Part shown: positions 50,760-60,264 of the stretch, one piece after another
How the letters are laid out: every line of letters starts with the position of its first letter
How positions within the stretch are numbered: the first letter of the stretch is position 1
Origin: Fluviicola chungangensis
GTDB taxonomy: Bacteria; Bacteroidota; Bacteroidia; Flavobacteriales_D; Crocinitomicaceae
Assembly (NCBI RefSeq): GCF_007558725.1
Contig: NZ_VLPL01000001.1
Coordinates: 63,984-127,983, forward strand
Length of the DNA stretch: 64,000 bases
Direction of reading: 5' to 3'
Notes under the pieces: model-generated
Seen by the model: only the letters and a program-made list of their open reading frames with translations
Databases searched by the model: none
Told to the model about the DNA's origin: nothing
Translations under genes and position numbers: made by a program

Positions 50760-51098
50760 GTCTTTTTCCGGCAGTTCCATTCATATGACAGGTTTGGGGA
50801 TTGATGGTGATTTTTAGGAAATAATGATATCATTATAAGTCCTTTCGAGAGGGAGACGATGAAAGTCAAAGAATTATTTATGAGGTAAATAGCCCCTTTT
50901 TAAAGGTCGGGTATTGTATTATATTTGACGGGTGGTTTTTTGTGTTTTTTTTGGATTTGTGAAAAATCCATTCAATAAAACCGGTTACTTGTTCATTAAC
51001 AATGTCATTTTAAAAAAAAGCAACAAAATTTTTAGGTGGCTGTGATATAAAAACCTTAATTTAGCATCGTGGAATCTACTACAACATAAATTTTTAGA

Positions 51099-52043
51099 AT
51101 GAAGTACATAACTCTAACTATTTTATCTATAGTTTCAACAGTTTCACTTGCGCAAAGTTCAAATTTCAACACTCAGCGAAATTGGGCGATGAACAAGAAA
51201 GAAATTTCTATCGGTCTTGGAGCAACCAGTTTCTTGGGAGACTTGGGTGGAGCAAATCAAATAGGTACGGACTATAGTTTAAAAGACATTGATTTCAATT
51301 CAACTCACATTGGGGGGTCTTTATCGTTCAGATATCGCTTTCATCCTTATTATGCGACATCTACCATGGTGAACCTTGGTATGCTGCGCGGTAATGATGC
51401 ATTGACTTCAGAACAATTCCGAAACATGAGAAATCTTTCTTTCCGCTCATTTTTTGCAATGTTGAGTCAGCGGTTTGAAATCATTGTTCTGGCAAATGAG
51501 AAAATTGGTCGCAGGTATAATATACCGGGACTAAGAGGATTTACGGATCACAATGAGCAATTGTACCTGATCGGTGGTATTGGTTTGATGTATTACAATC
51601 CAAAGGCTTTGTATCAGGGAGGCTGGGTTAATTTGCAAAGCATGCATACGGAAGGTCAGGGACTTCCCGGTGGACCTGCAGAGTACAAACGGATTACGGC
51701 CACGGTTCCTCTTGGTGTCGGATTCAGAATGGGAATCAACCGGATGTGGAGAGTTGGTTTGGAAGCATGTTATGTAAAAACATTCTCTGATTATATTGAT
51801 GATGTGCACGGTGAATATTATGATCCTGCCATTATCGGTGCGTCTTACGGACCTCAGGCAGCGTATTTGTCGAATCCTTCCAACACACCTTCAGCATTCA
51901 ATCCAGGTAGTCAAAGAGGGGATAAGCAGAAAGATGCGTTCCTGTATGTGAATATCATGGTGACACGAAATATTACGTATAAGTCTTCTTCCAGAAGCGG
52001 ACCGATGAAATTTGGAAAACGCCACTACAGAGCGAAGTTCTAA
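51099..52043 (+). CDS. Outer-membrane beta-barrel protein, PorG/DUF6089-like
   Basis: A 314-residue exported protein (signal MKYITLTILSIVSTVSLAQ). The sequence SIGLGATSFLGDLGGANQIG..DFNSTHIGGSLSFRYRFHPYYATSTMVNLGMLRGND is the typical start of DUF6089/PorG proteins, whose PorG member is a type IX secretion component. Alternating strands through the rest and a C-terminal basic end suit a barrel. Type IX assignment is by resemblance. Confidence 0.75.
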   Translation: MKYITLTILSIVSTVSLAQSSNFNTQRNWAMNKKEISIGLGATSFLGDLGGANQIGTDYSLKDIDFNSTHIGGSLSFRYRFHPYYATSTMVNLGMLRGNDALTSEQFRNMRNLSFRSFFAMLSQRFEIIVLANEKIGRRYNIPGLRGFTDHNEQLYLIGGIGLMYYNPKALYQGGWVNLQSMHTEGQGLPGGPAEYKRITATVPLGVGFRMGINRMWRVGLEACYVKTFSDYIDDVHGEYYDPAIIGASYGPQAAYLSNPSNTPSAFNPGSQRGDKQKDAFLYVNIMVTRNITYKSSSRSGPMKFGKRHYRAKF

Positions 52044-52129
52044 TTCGAATTTTAAAATTCTTTTAACAAAACGGGTTTGTCTATTGACAAGCTCGTTTTG
52101 TGTTTTTACCTTTGGTACAAATTGATAGA

Positions 52130-53179
52130 ATGTACCCAATCCTGAGATGGTTTCTCTTTAAGTTTGATCCCGAAAAAGTTCATTATTTTACGTTCAGATT
52201 ATTAGGCTTTTGGCTGAAAGTGCCCCTCGTAAAACCGATCTGGAAATCCATTTATTGTATTCAGAATCCCTTATTGGAAACAACCGTTGCCGGAATAAAA
52301 TTTCCGAATCCGGTTGGTTTAGCTGCCGGATTTGATAAGAATGCTTTACGAATCAACGAACTTGCAGCATGTGGTTTTGGATTCATTGAGATTGGTACGG
52401 TGACCCCGGTTGCACAGGATGGGAATCCGAAACCGCGTTTGTTCCGTTTACTGGAAGACCAGGCAATCATTAACCGCATGGGATTCAATAATGATGGAGC
52501 GGATGTGATTGTTGAGCGATTAAAAAAATTGAATCCGGACTGTATCATCGGTGGAAATATCGGTAAGAATAAAGTTACCCCGAACGAAGAAGCGACATCG
52601 GACTATTTAAAGTGCTATCATGCTCTGGAGCCATACGTAGATTACTTCGTGGTGAATGTTTCTTCTCCCAATACACCGAATTTACGTGAGCTTCAGGATA
52701 AGGAACCTTTGACTCAGTTACTTCAGGCTTTAATAGACGAACGGAGCAGGCTAGGTTCGTCAAAACCGATTTTTTTAAAAATTGCCCCGGACCTAACTGA
52801 TTCCCAGTTAGATGACATCGTGGACATCGTCAATGAAACAAAAATTGCCGGAGTAATTGCGACAAATACGACTATCGAAAGAGGAAATTTAGTAACTTCA
52901 AGCAGCAAAATCGAATCAATCGGTGCGGGTGGAGTTTCCGGTAAACCCCTGACACAAAGATCTACTCAAGTAATTAGCTATTTGTACCAAAAATCAAGTG
53001 GCTCTTTTCCGATCATTGGCGTTGGTGGAATTTATTCGGGGAAAGATGCAATCGAAAAATTAATGGCAGGAGCAAGCCTGATACAGGTTTATTCAGGATT
53101 TATATACGAGGGCCCCGCTTTGGTGAAGCGAATCAATAAAGCGGTTTTGAAAAAAAGAAAAGAAATTGCACATGGATAA
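52130..53179 (+). CDS. pyrD: Dihydroorotate dehydrogenase (quinone), class 2
   Basis: Start at 52130 ([20 protein letters not shown], 349 residues); the longer frame adds ten residues from an upstream Met. Motifs: [70 protein letters not shown] (catalytic Ser), [19 protein letters not shown] and [12 protein letters not shown]. The N-terminal helical extension marks membrane-associated class 2. Pyrimidine synthesis. Overlaps the next gene by 8 bases. Confidence 0.95.
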   Translation: MYPILRWFLFKFDPEKVHYFTFRLLGFWLKVPLVKPIWKSIYCIQNPLLETTVAGIKFPNPVGLAAGFDKNALRINELAACGFGFIEIGTVTPVAQDGNPKPRLFRLLEDQAIINRMGFNNDGADVIVERLKKLNPDCIIGGNIGKNKVTPNEEATSDYLKCYHALEPYVDYFVVNVSSPNTPNLRELQDKEPLTQLLQALIDERSRLGSSKPIFLKIAPDLTDSQLDDIVDIVNETKIAGVIATNTTIERGNLVTSSSKIESIGAGGVSGKPLTQRSTQVISYLYQKSSGSFPIIGVGGIYSGKDAIEKLMAGASLIQVYSGFIYEGPALVKRINKAVLKKRKEIAHG

Positions 53180-54029
53180 TAGTCGCGTTTTTATTACTGA
53201 GTGTCCTCGAGATGCTATGCAGGGAATCAAGGAATGGATTGATACCGCAGATAAAATTTATTATTTGAATTATCTGCTGAAGTGCGGTTTTGATACGCTT
53301 GATTTCGGAAGTTTTGTTTCCCCTAAAGCAACTCCTCAAATGCGCGATACTGCATCTGTTCTGGAAGGATTGGACGACAGTGAAACCAAACTGCTGGCAG
53401 TCATCCCCAATGAAAGAGGTGCTGAAGATGCCGCTAAATTTGGGCGGATCCATTTTTTAGCATATCCCTTTAGTATTTCGGAAACGTTTCAATTGAGAAA
53501 TACCAATGCTACGATTGAAGAGTCTTTAAGGAGGGTAGAAGCAATTGCCAATATCTGTCACAAAGAAAACAAAGAATTGATGCTTTACCTTTCCATGGGA
53601 TTTGGGAATCCATATGGGGATGCCTGGTCCCCGGACCTCATTGTAACCTGGGCAGAACGATTGACACAATTATTTGAAGTTTCCCGTCTTTCATTGGCAG
53701 ATACTATCGGTGCTGCTACTCCTGAGCTGGTGAAGCAGGTTTTTTCAACGATTTCTACGGAGTTCTCAAATATACAGATCTCAGCGCATTTACATACTTT
53801 AAAGGAAAATGCTTCTAAATTAACGCAGGCAGCTTATGAAGCAGGTTGCCGTTATTTTGAAGGGGCAATTAAAGGGTATGGGGGCTGCCCGATGGCAAAA
53901 GATGAACTGACAGGAAATATGCCCACCGAGCGTATGATGGAATGGTTTAAAGAAAAAGGAATTGAAACAGGTGTCGATCCGATCCGTTTTTCAGAAGCAT
54001 TTGTAACTTCTTCCAAAATCTTTCATTAA
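53172..54029 (+). CDS. Hydroxymethylglutaryl-CoA lyase-type enzyme
   Basis: A 285-residue HMGL-like protein starting at the ATG at 53172, which overlaps the pyrD stop by 8 bases. Motifs: [12 protein letters not shown] (metal-binding Asp), [62 protein letters not shown] (metal His pair), and [21 protein letters not shown] (the GGCP catalytic Cys motif). It cleaves HMG-CoA to acetoacetate and acetyl-CoA in leucine breakdown. Confidence 0.88.
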   Translation: MDNSRVFITECPRDAMQGIKEWIDTADKIYYLNYLLKCGFDTLDFGSFVSPKATPQMRDTASVLEGLDDSETKLLAVIPNERGAEDAAKFGRIHFLAYPFSISETFQLRNTNATIEESLRRVEAIANICHKENKELMLYLSMGFGNPYGDAWSPDLIVTWAERLTQLFEVSRLSLADTIGAATPELVKQVFSTISTEFSNIQISAHLHTLKENASKLTQAAYEAGCRYFEGAIKGYGGCPMAKDELTGNMPTERMMEWFKEKGIETGVDPIRFSEAFVTSSKIFH

Positions 54030-54044
54030 TTAGTAAACATTGCC

Positions 54045-54698
54045 ATGAGATTTAAATTCGTGTTCCTTCTTCCTGCAGTATTCCTGGCTTTTGCCTGTGA
54101 CGATGAAGCAGATGGTGAAATTACCATTGAAAAAAGGCACACCTCGGCTGATAACGAAAAGGCGGATAAGACAATCAGTACGGATTTTAATGCGAATGCG
54201 TTTTCCTCCAAAGCGGAAGCTGAACTTTTGAAGGAATTGCACCTGTGTGATCCGAAAGCAACATCGGATGAGGATCCCGAACATCCAACCTGCAGCCCGA
54301 AATACTTTCGATTTTTTAAACTAAATAAACAAACCCCGTTGAAAGATGGATTCAAATTGCTGATCAAAGCCGGTGTGAACGGGTTTCCTTTGAGGCGTTT
54401 GTTGATTTTCGAACGGGAAAATGATGTGCTGGTGAAGTTGAACGGGTTTAACGGAAACCTGATTGAAGAACGCCCGTCTGCTTCTGGATATAATGACCTG
54501 GTGATTCGGTTCCCGGACAATATCAATCAAAATATTACATATTACAATTGCGTGTTCAGGTGGAAAGATGGCAAGTATGAGTATGTAAACTGTGAAGTGA
54601 TCGATGAAGATGTCCCTCGAAAAGTAAAAGCAGAATTCATTGACTCGATGGGAGTTGAGATCAAGAAAATTTTGGACCGGAATGATATGATCTTTTAA
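54045..54698 (+). CDS. Lipoprotein of unknown function 1
   Basis: A 217-residue lipoprotein (lipobox AFAC, then DDEADGE). The mature part begins with a polar helical section and later a beta-rich domain with YFRFFKLNKQTPL and FNGNLIEERPSASGYNDLVIRFPDN. No family recognised. It is 15 bases after the HMG-CoA lyase gene, likely the same transcript, and followed by two further small lipoproteins. Confidence 0.65.
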   Translation: MRFKFVFLLPAVFLAFACDDEADGEITIEKRHTSADNEKADKTISTDFNANAFSSKAEAELLKELHLCDPKATSDEDPEHPTCSPKYFRFFKLNKQTPLKDGFKLLIKAGVNGFPLRRLLIFERENDVLVKLNGFNGNLIEERPSASGYNDLVIRFPDNINQNITYYNCVFRWKDGKYEYVNCEVIDEDVPRKVKAEFIDSMGVEIKKILDRNDMIF

Positions 54699-54749
54699 TT
54701 GAAGTCAACCCGGGAAGCTATCCGGAATAGCTTTCAAAAATGAAAGAAA

Positions 54750-55169
54750 ATGAAGTCTCTCCGTATATTACTGCTCCTGTTGTTAACTCTAAGTGCTTGC
54801 GGAGATACAAGCATTCAACCGATTGACCATTATATTTTAATTCACGACAATTCGTCCAAGGTATGGCTGGTTGATAAACAATTGGACGGAGACAGGGATT
54901 ATACTCCACTCCAGATCGCATACAAAGAAGTAATCGTTTTTCATGAATCGCGTAATGCGTATTTTCATATTCTGAAAACTTTGGGAACGAAACCGGGAAT
55001 CAAAATGTCTTATTGGTTAGACGAGTCGAAAAAGGAATTCGGATTTGTGGGGACTAAAAAAAACCTGGTATTTGAGATCGTTACCTTGTCCAGAAGACGA
55101 ATCGTCCTTAAGCCCAAAAACAATTCCTATAAGTACACGATTGTTTTGATTCCTTTTCCTGAATATTAA
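54750..55169 (+). CDS. Lipoprotein of unknown function 2
   Basis: A 139-residue lipoprotein (signal MKSLRILLLLLLTLSAC, Cys17). The mature region carries HYILIHDNSSKVWLVDKQLDG, DESKKEFGFVGTKKNLVFEIV and ILKPKNN-type strands, ending in a short aromatic strand IVLIPFPEY. No family recognised. Same strand and direction as its neighbours. Confidence 0.6.
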   Translation: MKSLRILLLLLLTLSACGDTSIQPIDHYILIHDNSSKVWLVDKQLDGDRDYTPLQIAYKEVIVFHESRNAYFHILKTLGTKPGIKMSYWLDESKKEFGFVGTKKNLVFEIVTLSRRRIVLKPKNNSYKYTIVLIPFPEY

Positions 55170-55233
55170 ATTTGGGCGTTTGAGATGTCAATTTGAGTTA
55201 CTGATTTGACCTTGTCTTTTTGGACAATCTTTT

Positions 55234-55241
55234 TATATTTG
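55234..55241 (+). promoter_or_regulatory. -7 element of the third lipoprotein gene
   Basis: TATATTTG, 16 bases before the ATG at 55258; no correctly spaced TTTG is visible. Confidence 0.45.
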
Positions 55242-55257
55242 CCTGTAACTCAACCTT

Positions 55258-55704
55258 ATGAAAAAACGAGTATATTTTCAATTCTTATTTCTTGTTCTGT
55301 TTGCTGTTTCCTGCGGTTCTAATGAAGAATGCAGCGATTGCGAACTGGAAAACGCGAAAGATACCATTACTGAAGCCGACGATTTAGAGACGGCTTTAAA
55401 GGATACGAACACAGAGAAAAAGTCTGTTGCAATCGAAAATATAGAAAATCACGAGAAGATTGTCAAAAAGTACGGAGAACAGTGGGATTTTTGTACCTGC
55501 GTGGTTGCAAATGACTCCATTAACGATGCTTTCGAAAAAGGCAATATGAGTTCGAAACAAGAAGAGAAGTTAATGGCCAGATGGGAGTATGTGGATACTA
55601 AATGCAAAGAGTTATTGACTACTCCGAACACCACACCGGAAGAACGCGCAAAACACGATAAGAAAGTAATGAAGTGTTTGAAGCAGAATGGCTTGAAGAA
55701 GTAA
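55258..55704 (+). CDS. Lipoprotein of unknown function 3
   Basis: A 148-residue lipoprotein (signal MKKRVYFQFLFLVLFAVSC). Two further Cys pairs: ECSDCE near the N-terminus and CTCVVANDSINDAFEKGN then KCKELLTT / KCLKQNG, suggesting disulfides or a metal site. Largely helical and highly charged. The family is common in Bacteroidota without known role. Own promoter. Confidence 0.65.
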   Translation: MKKRVYFQFLFLVLFAVSCGSNEECSDCELENAKDTITEADDLETALKDTNTEKKSVAIENIENHEKIVKKYGEQWDFCTCVVANDSINDAFEKGNMSSKQEEKLMARWEYVDTKCKELLTTPNTTPEERAKHDKKVMKCLKQNGLKK

Positions 55705-55736
55705 AATAAGTAAACTACAAACTACCAGGGGTGCGC

Positions 55737-55877
55737 TTAATCGGGGAATAACCACCATGCTTGCCCATCGTTTTTTTCTCCCAAGGAAAGCGAGTGTTCA
55801 CCTCGGCAGAAGCCAACTTCCGTATACCGTTCGGCTGAGTTCACGTCAAAGTCAGTGGTAAAAATTGCATGATACAT
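55737..55877 (-). pseudogene. Possible gene remnant upstream of the GAPDH terminator
   Basis: A minus-strand frame from the Met at 55877 (MYHAIFTTDFDVNSAERYTE... ending QAWWLFPD, 46 residues) has protein-like composition (GFCRGEHSLSLGE). A longer frame starts at 55925 but runs through the terminator hairpin, so the upstream part is unlikely. It reads as the 3' end of a lost gene; a real 46-residue peptide is possible. Confidence 0.25.
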
Positions 55878-55906
55878 AGCTCCCTCTACATTTATCCCAA
55901 TTGATA

Positions 55907-55944
55907 AAAAAAGCCGGTCTATCAACTGATAAACCGGCTTTTTA
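55907..55944. terminator. Bidirectional terminator, GAPDH side
   Basis: AAAAAGCCGGT (55909-55919) pairs with ACCGGCTTTTT (55934-55944) and an inner TATC/GATA stem. It lies 18 bases after the GAPDH stop on the minus strand. Confidence 0.75.
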
Positions 55945-55962
55945 TTCTATTTCGTCTAACGA

Positions 55963-57411
55963 TTAATAGTAAATCAAACGTTGTACTTTCGTAATATGCT
56001 TCGCCAAACGAATCACTTGTTTCGTATATCCGAACTCATTGTCGTACCAGGTGTAAAGAACGACGTTCTTTCCATCCAGGGATACAATCGTTGCATGAGA
56101 ATCGTAAACCGAGCAACAGGTATTTCCGATAATATCACTGGATACCAATTCCGGATCGTAAGAGTAGAAAATCTGGTTTACCAAATCACCTTCCAAAGAA
56201 GCTGTTCTGACCACGTTATTCACATCTTCAACCGTTGTTCCGTTTTTCAATTCCAATGAAAGAATTGCCAATGAACCGTTTGGAGTAGGTACACGAACCG
56301 CATTTGCAGTTAGTTTGTCCTTCAGGTCAGGGATCACCTTTGTTACGGCTGCGCCGGCACCTGTTGATGTAATAACCATATTGATCGCAGCTGAACGTCC
56401 GCGACGGGATGATTTGTGCATGTTATCCAATAAGTTTTGGTCGTTGGTATACGCATGAACCGTTTCAATATGTCCTTTTACAATTCCGAAAGCATCGTTT
56501 ACTACTTTCAGGATAGGGGAGATCGCATTTGTTGTACAGGAAGCTGCAGAATAAATCGTTTCATTTTCCACATCCAATGTTCCTTGGTTGATACCATATA
56601 CCACATTCGGAACTTCTTTCCCGGGAGCAGTCAGAAGGACTTTAGAAACTCCTTTTGCTGCCATGTGTCTGGATAAAGCTTCGCGGTTTGTGTATACACC
56701 TGTATTATCAATGACCAAAGCGTTGCTGATTCCATATTTTGTGTAATCTACATCTTCCGGGTTGGAAGCATCGATCATGTGAACAATTTGTCCGTTAATG
56801 ATCAGTGTTTTGTTTTCCAGGTCTTCCACAACGCTTCCTCTGAAAGCACCGTGCACAGAATCAGAGCGTAATAAAGCGGCCCGTTTAACGATGTCTTTAT
56901 CACTCGCACCACGTGTAACGATGGCACGTAAACGCAATTGCTGACCTTTACCGGCTTGTTTGATCAGTTCGCGTGCAGCCAAACGACCGATACGACCAAA
57001 ACCGTACAAAACCACATCTCTAGGTTCAACAGAACCGGAAGCACTGGTGAATTTACCTAATTTAGCACCTAAAAAAGCTGATTTTGACTCAAATGCACTT
57101 CCTTCAGCAATCCACTCACTGGATAACTTACCAATGTCGATTTTAGCGGGAGCCAAATCCATTTTTAACAACTCTTCTGCCAAAGAAGCTGTTGTTTCAA
57201 TGTCAATTGGTTTCTTCACAACATTTTTTGCATACTCATGCAGGTTCAGGATTTCAGAAATAGTAATGTCTGTAAGATGATTACGGAACAAAACCAATTC
57301 AATTCCTTTGTCGTAAAGCAATTCACCAACGTGACTTGACAATTTAACAGCTGCGCGTTCTTTTTGAACGTGCATGTTTAACTCTTTTTCATAGCCTAAT
57401 GCAGCTTCCAT
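55963..57411 (-). CDS. gap: Glyceraldehyde-3-phosphate dehydrogenase, long form with N-terminal extension
   Basis: A 482-residue protein, about 130 longer than classic GAPDH. Residues 1-125 are helical and probably make an extra domain. The NAD site is YGFGRIGR (136-143), the catalytic Cys292 lies in SCTTNAISP, and VKGHIETVHAYTNDQ, RSAAINMVITSTGAGAAVTKV, WYDNEFGY complete the fold. Long-form GAPDH of this type is common in Bacteroidota. It acts in glycolysis/gluconeogenesis. Located between a terminator and the sigma factor gene. Confidence 0.9.
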   Translation of the reverse strand: MEAALGYEKELNMHVQKERAAVKLSSHVGELLYDKGIELVLFRNHLTDITISEILNLHEYAKNVVKKPIDIETTASLAEELLKMDLAPAKIDIGKLSSEWIAEGSAFESKSAFLGAKLGKFTSASGSVEPRDVVLYGFGRIGRLAARELIKQAGKGQQLRLRAIVTRGASDKDIVKRAALLRSDSVHGAFRGSVVEDLENKTLIINGQIVHMIDASNPEDVDYTKYGISNALVIDNTGVYTNREALSRHMAAKGVSKVLLTAPGKEVPNVVYGINQGTLDVENETIYSAASCTTNAISPILKVVNDAFGIVKGHIETVHAYTNDQNLLDNMHKSSRRGRSAAINMVITSTGAGAAVTKVIPDLKDKLTANAVRVPTPNGSLAILSLELKNGTTVEDVNNVVRTASLEGDLVNQIFYSYDPELVSSDIIGNTCCSVYDSHATIVSLDGKNVVLYTWYDNEFGYTKQVIRLAKHITKVQRLIYY

Positions 57412-57467
57412 CTAAAGTGTATATTTATTTGTTGTTTATTTTCAGTGATTTAGCATGTGTATAAAGC

Positions 57468-57503
57468 AAAAAAGGCCGCCCGCGTTAGCAGACAGCCTTT
57501 TTT
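57468..57503 (-). terminator. Terminator of the primary sigma factor gene
   Basis: AAAAAAGGC (57468-57476) pairs with GCCTTTTTT (57495-57503); on the minus strand the hairpin follows the rpoD stop by 1 base and ends in a T run. Confidence 0.7.
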
Positions 57504-57504
57504 C

Positions 57505-58371
57505 TTATCCTAAATATGCTTTCAATAACTTATTTCGAGAGGTGTGTCGAAGACGTCTGATCGCCTTCTCTTTAATTTGTCGGACACGCTCACGTGTCAG
57601 GTTAAACTTGGCACCAATCTCTTCTAATGTCAGACCGTGATTCATTCCGATTCCGAAGAACAAACGAATGATCTCACGTTCTTTATCTGTCAGGGTGCTT
57701 AATGAACGTTCGATCTCTCGTTGAAGAGATTCGGCCATTAAGGCATGGTCAGCTTTCGGTGAGTCGGTATTGGCCATAACATCCATCAATGTACCACCAT
57801 CTTCAGAAGAAGAAAGGGGAGCATCCATAGATACGTGACGACCCGAAACATTCAAGCTTTCTTTAATTTTATCTTCCGGAACTTCTAAAGCTTCAGCCAA
57901 TTCTTCTGCTGAAGGTGGTCTTTCGAATTCTTGTTCCAATCTGGAAAAAGCCTTGTTGATCTTATTTAAAGAACCAACCTGGTTTAAAGGTAACCGAACA
58001 ATACGTGCTTGTTCAGCCAAAGCCTGTAAGATGGATTGACGAATCCACCAAACAGCATAGGAGATGAATTTAAATCCACGCGTTTCGTCAAACTTCTGTG
58101 CAGCTTTGATCAAACCTAAATTCCCTTCATTAATTAAATCGGGTAATGTCAATCCTTGATTTTGATACTGTTTTGCTACAGACACGACGAAACGTAAATT
58201 TGCACGGGTTAATTTTTCGAGTGCCCGTTGATCGCCTTGTTTGATTTTTCGCGCCAATTCTACTTCTTCCTCAGCGGTGATTAGCTCTTCTTTACCAATG
58301 TCCTGAAGATATTTGTCTAACGACTGGCTCTCACGATTGGTAATCGATTTTGTAATCTTAAGTTGTCTCAT
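57505..58371 (-). CDS. rpoD: Primary RNA polymerase sigma factor, short Bacteroidota type
   Basis: A 288-residue sigma factor without region 1.1: region 1.2 [26 protein letters not shown], region 2 [56 protein letters not shown], region 3, region 4 [42 protein letters not shown]. Bacteroidota primary sigma factors are this short and direct TTTG/TAnnTTTG promoters. A TAnnTTTG element lies 43 bases upstream. Confidence 0.95.
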   Translation of the reverse strand: MRQLKITKSITNRESQSLDKYLQDIGKEELITAEEEVELARKIKQGDQRALEKLTRANLRFVVSVAKQYQNQGLTLPDLINEGNLGLIKAAQKFDETRGFKFISYAVWWIRQSILQALAEQARIVRLPLNQVGSLNKINKAFSRLEQEFERPPSAEELAEALEVPEDKIKESLNVSGRHVSMDAPLSSSEDGGTLMDVMANTDSPKADHALMAESLQREIERSLSTLTDKEREIIRLFFGIGMNHGLTLEEIGAKFNLTRERVRQIKEKAIRRLRHTSRNKLLKAYLG

Positions 58372-58413
58372 GTAATGAACTTCGTTTTATAACGATTAAT
58401 GAAAATCAGGGTG

Positions 58414-58421
58414 CAAAGTTA
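58414..58421 (-). promoter_or_regulatory. -7 element of rpoD
   Basis: TAACTTTG on the minus strand; a TTTG 21 bases further up is the likely -33 element. The 296-base gap to 58668 also holds the palindromic repeat at 58595-58636. Confidence 0.55.
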
Positions 58422-58594
58422 CGACGAAATGGAAGTGATTTCCAAATAAAAAAGGCAGATTTTTGGGAGATTTTCACCTCTCAAAAACCATGCCTTAACA
58501 TTTTTTTAATATACTTTCCCAAATTACGGCACTTTCATGACGGAAGTTCAAAAAGTTTAAGCGTTAAAAAGTTCAAAATTAACGAATAATGATT

Positions 58595-58636
58595 TTTGAA
58601 TTCTGCACCGACGCTAAAGCTTTAGCGCAAGCATTT
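58595..58636. repeat. Dispersed palindromic repeat, copy 2
   Basis: TTGAATTCTGCACCGA then CGCTAAAGCTTTAGCG (58612-58627, perfect 16-bp palindrome) then CAAGCATTTT. Relative to copy 1 the two changed palindrome bases keep pairing (C-G against U-G/G-U), which hints at a conserved RNA hairpin. Confidence 0.6.
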
Positions 58637-58667
58637 TGAGCATTTTAATCTGTTAAACCTGTTTGAT

Positions 58668-60137
58668 TTATAAACCAAATCCGACATATTCTTTTTTACC
58701 GCTTTCAGAAAGGATTTCCAATAGGACTCCTCCTTTTGATGAGTTTAGAATCCGGGTTAACTGTTCAACCGATTCGATTTGGGTCTGATTGATCTTGGTA
58801 ACGATATCGCCCTCTGTCAGTCCGCTGGATTTCAATTTCCCTGGTTCCAGTGTTTTTAATTTTACTCCGTAGCTGATATTTAATTCCTTTTTTTCTTTCG
58901 CAGTGAGTTCCGCGAAGGTACCACCCAAAGCAGTTGTTTTGCTCATTTCTTCTTTTGATTTCAAAACAGTTTCACCGTCTGCCGACCGCAGTAAAATTTC
59001 TTTGATGACTTCCGTTCCGTCTTCTGTGCGTAACGTTAAATTAACCTTGTCACCAGGTCTTCTTTTTCCGATCTCTTCCTGGAGTGAAGCAACCGAGTTT
59101 ACTTCTCGGGATCCAACTTTCAGGATAACCCAATTTTTCTTTACTCCGGCTTTGTCGGCACCGCCGTCTTCAGTAACCGCAGAAACAAAGACTCCTCTTG
59201 TAGAAGGTAACTTGTTCTTCTCCTTGATTTCCTGGCTGATGTCTGAAATCTGAACTCCTAAATAAGCACGTTGAACAATCCCGAAATCAATGATGTCGCG
59301 CATTACTTTATTCACCAGGTTCACCGGAACAGCAAAACTATACCCGGTATAAGAACCTGTTTGCGAAGCGATGGCCGTGTTGATCCCGATCAGTTCACCT
59401 CGTGTGTTAACTAAGGCTCCGCCTGAGTTTCCCGGATTCACAGCGGCATCTGTCTGGATAAAGGATTCAATCGGAACATTGGAATTTGATGTTCGGTCTG
59501 AAAGCAGGTTGATGTTTCTTGCTTTTGCACTGACAATTCCGGCAGTAACCGTTGATGTTAAGTTGAACGGGTTTCCTACTGCCAATACCCATTCTCCGAC
59601 ACGCAAGTCATCGCTGTTTCCGATGGCGATCGGTTTTAATTCCGGAGCATCAATCTTTAAAACGGCAATATCCGTTGAAGGGTCTGTTCCGATGACAGTT
59701 GCGGTGTATTTCGAATTATCGTTCAGAATCACCTCGATTTCGGAAGCGTCTTGGATGACGTGATTATTAGTTACAATATATCCTTCACTGGAAACGATCA
59801 CTCCTGATCCCGATCCGCTGCCGTATTGTTTGAACTCGCGTCCTCCGGTCCCGGGGCCATAAAAGAATTCATAAAAAGGATCCCGCTGAACTTGTGTTCG
59901 GACGACTTTGGTGGTAACGTGGACCACCGAGTTGATCGTGTTCTCAGAAGCTTCAACGAACGATGCTCCTTCTGCAGGAGGCATTCCATTATAGGATACG
60001 GTCTTTGCTAAACGATTACCATCAATTACCTGTTCTGAAAGAGGAGTATCCGCCTGGTGAGATAGAAGGAATCCGAAAGCAAATGGAATCATTCCACCGA
60101 CAATTCCAAGTCCTAGGTATTTCAATGAGTTGTTCAT
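58668..60137 (-). CDS. Do/DegP-type periplasmic serine protease with PDZ domains
   Basis: A 489-residue protein with an N-terminal membrane anchor/signal (LGLGIVGGMIPFAFGFLL). Trypsin-like triad: His126 (VTNNHVIQDAS), Asp156 (PSTDIAVLKID), Ser238 (NPGNSGGAL). A first PDZ domain starts near residue 290 (RGVFVSAVTEDGGADKAGVK) and a second near 410 (KTLEPGKLKSSGLTEGDIVTKINQ). It removes misfolded envelope proteins. Divergent from dapF; the gap of 127 bases includes the dapF promoter. Confidence 0.93.
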   Translation of the reverse strand: MNNSLKYLGLGIVGGMIPFAFGFLLSHQADTPLSEQVIDGNRLAKTVSYNGMPPAEGASFVEASENTINSVVHVTTKVVRTQVQRDPFYEFFYGPGTGGREFKQYGSGSGSGVIVSSEGYIVTNNHVIQDASEIEVILNDNSKYTATVIGTDPSTDIAVLKIDAPELKPIAIGNSDDLRVGEWVLAVGNPFNLTSTVTAGIVSAKARNINLLSDRTSNSNVPIESFIQTDAAVNPGNSGGALVNTRGELIGINTAIASQTGSYTGYSFAVPVNLVNKVMRDIIDFGIVQRAYLGVQISDISQEIKEKNKLPSTRGVFVSAVTEDGGADKAGVKKNWVILKVGSREVNSVASLQEEIGKRRPGDKVNLTLRTEDGTEVIKEILLRSADGETVLKSKEEMSKTTALGGTFAELTAKEKKELNISYGVKLKTLEPGKLKSSGLTEGDIVTKINQTQIESVEQLTRILNSSKGGVLLEILSESGKKEYVGFGL

Positions 60138-60199
60138 GATATTAAATTAGTTTATGCTAAATTTCTACGCAATTATAATAGTTATCAATTGATGATTGT

Positions 60200-60207
60200 T
60201 ACTTTTG
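60200..60207 (+). promoter_or_regulatory. -7 element of dapF
   Basis: TACTTTTG, 57 bases before the dapF ATG, exact match to TAnnTTTG. Confidence 0.5.
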
Positions 60208-60264
60208 TGCTGTTAAAGATTGTTAAGCTAAATGGGCTTGTAACTCAATCACAGTAAAGGATGT

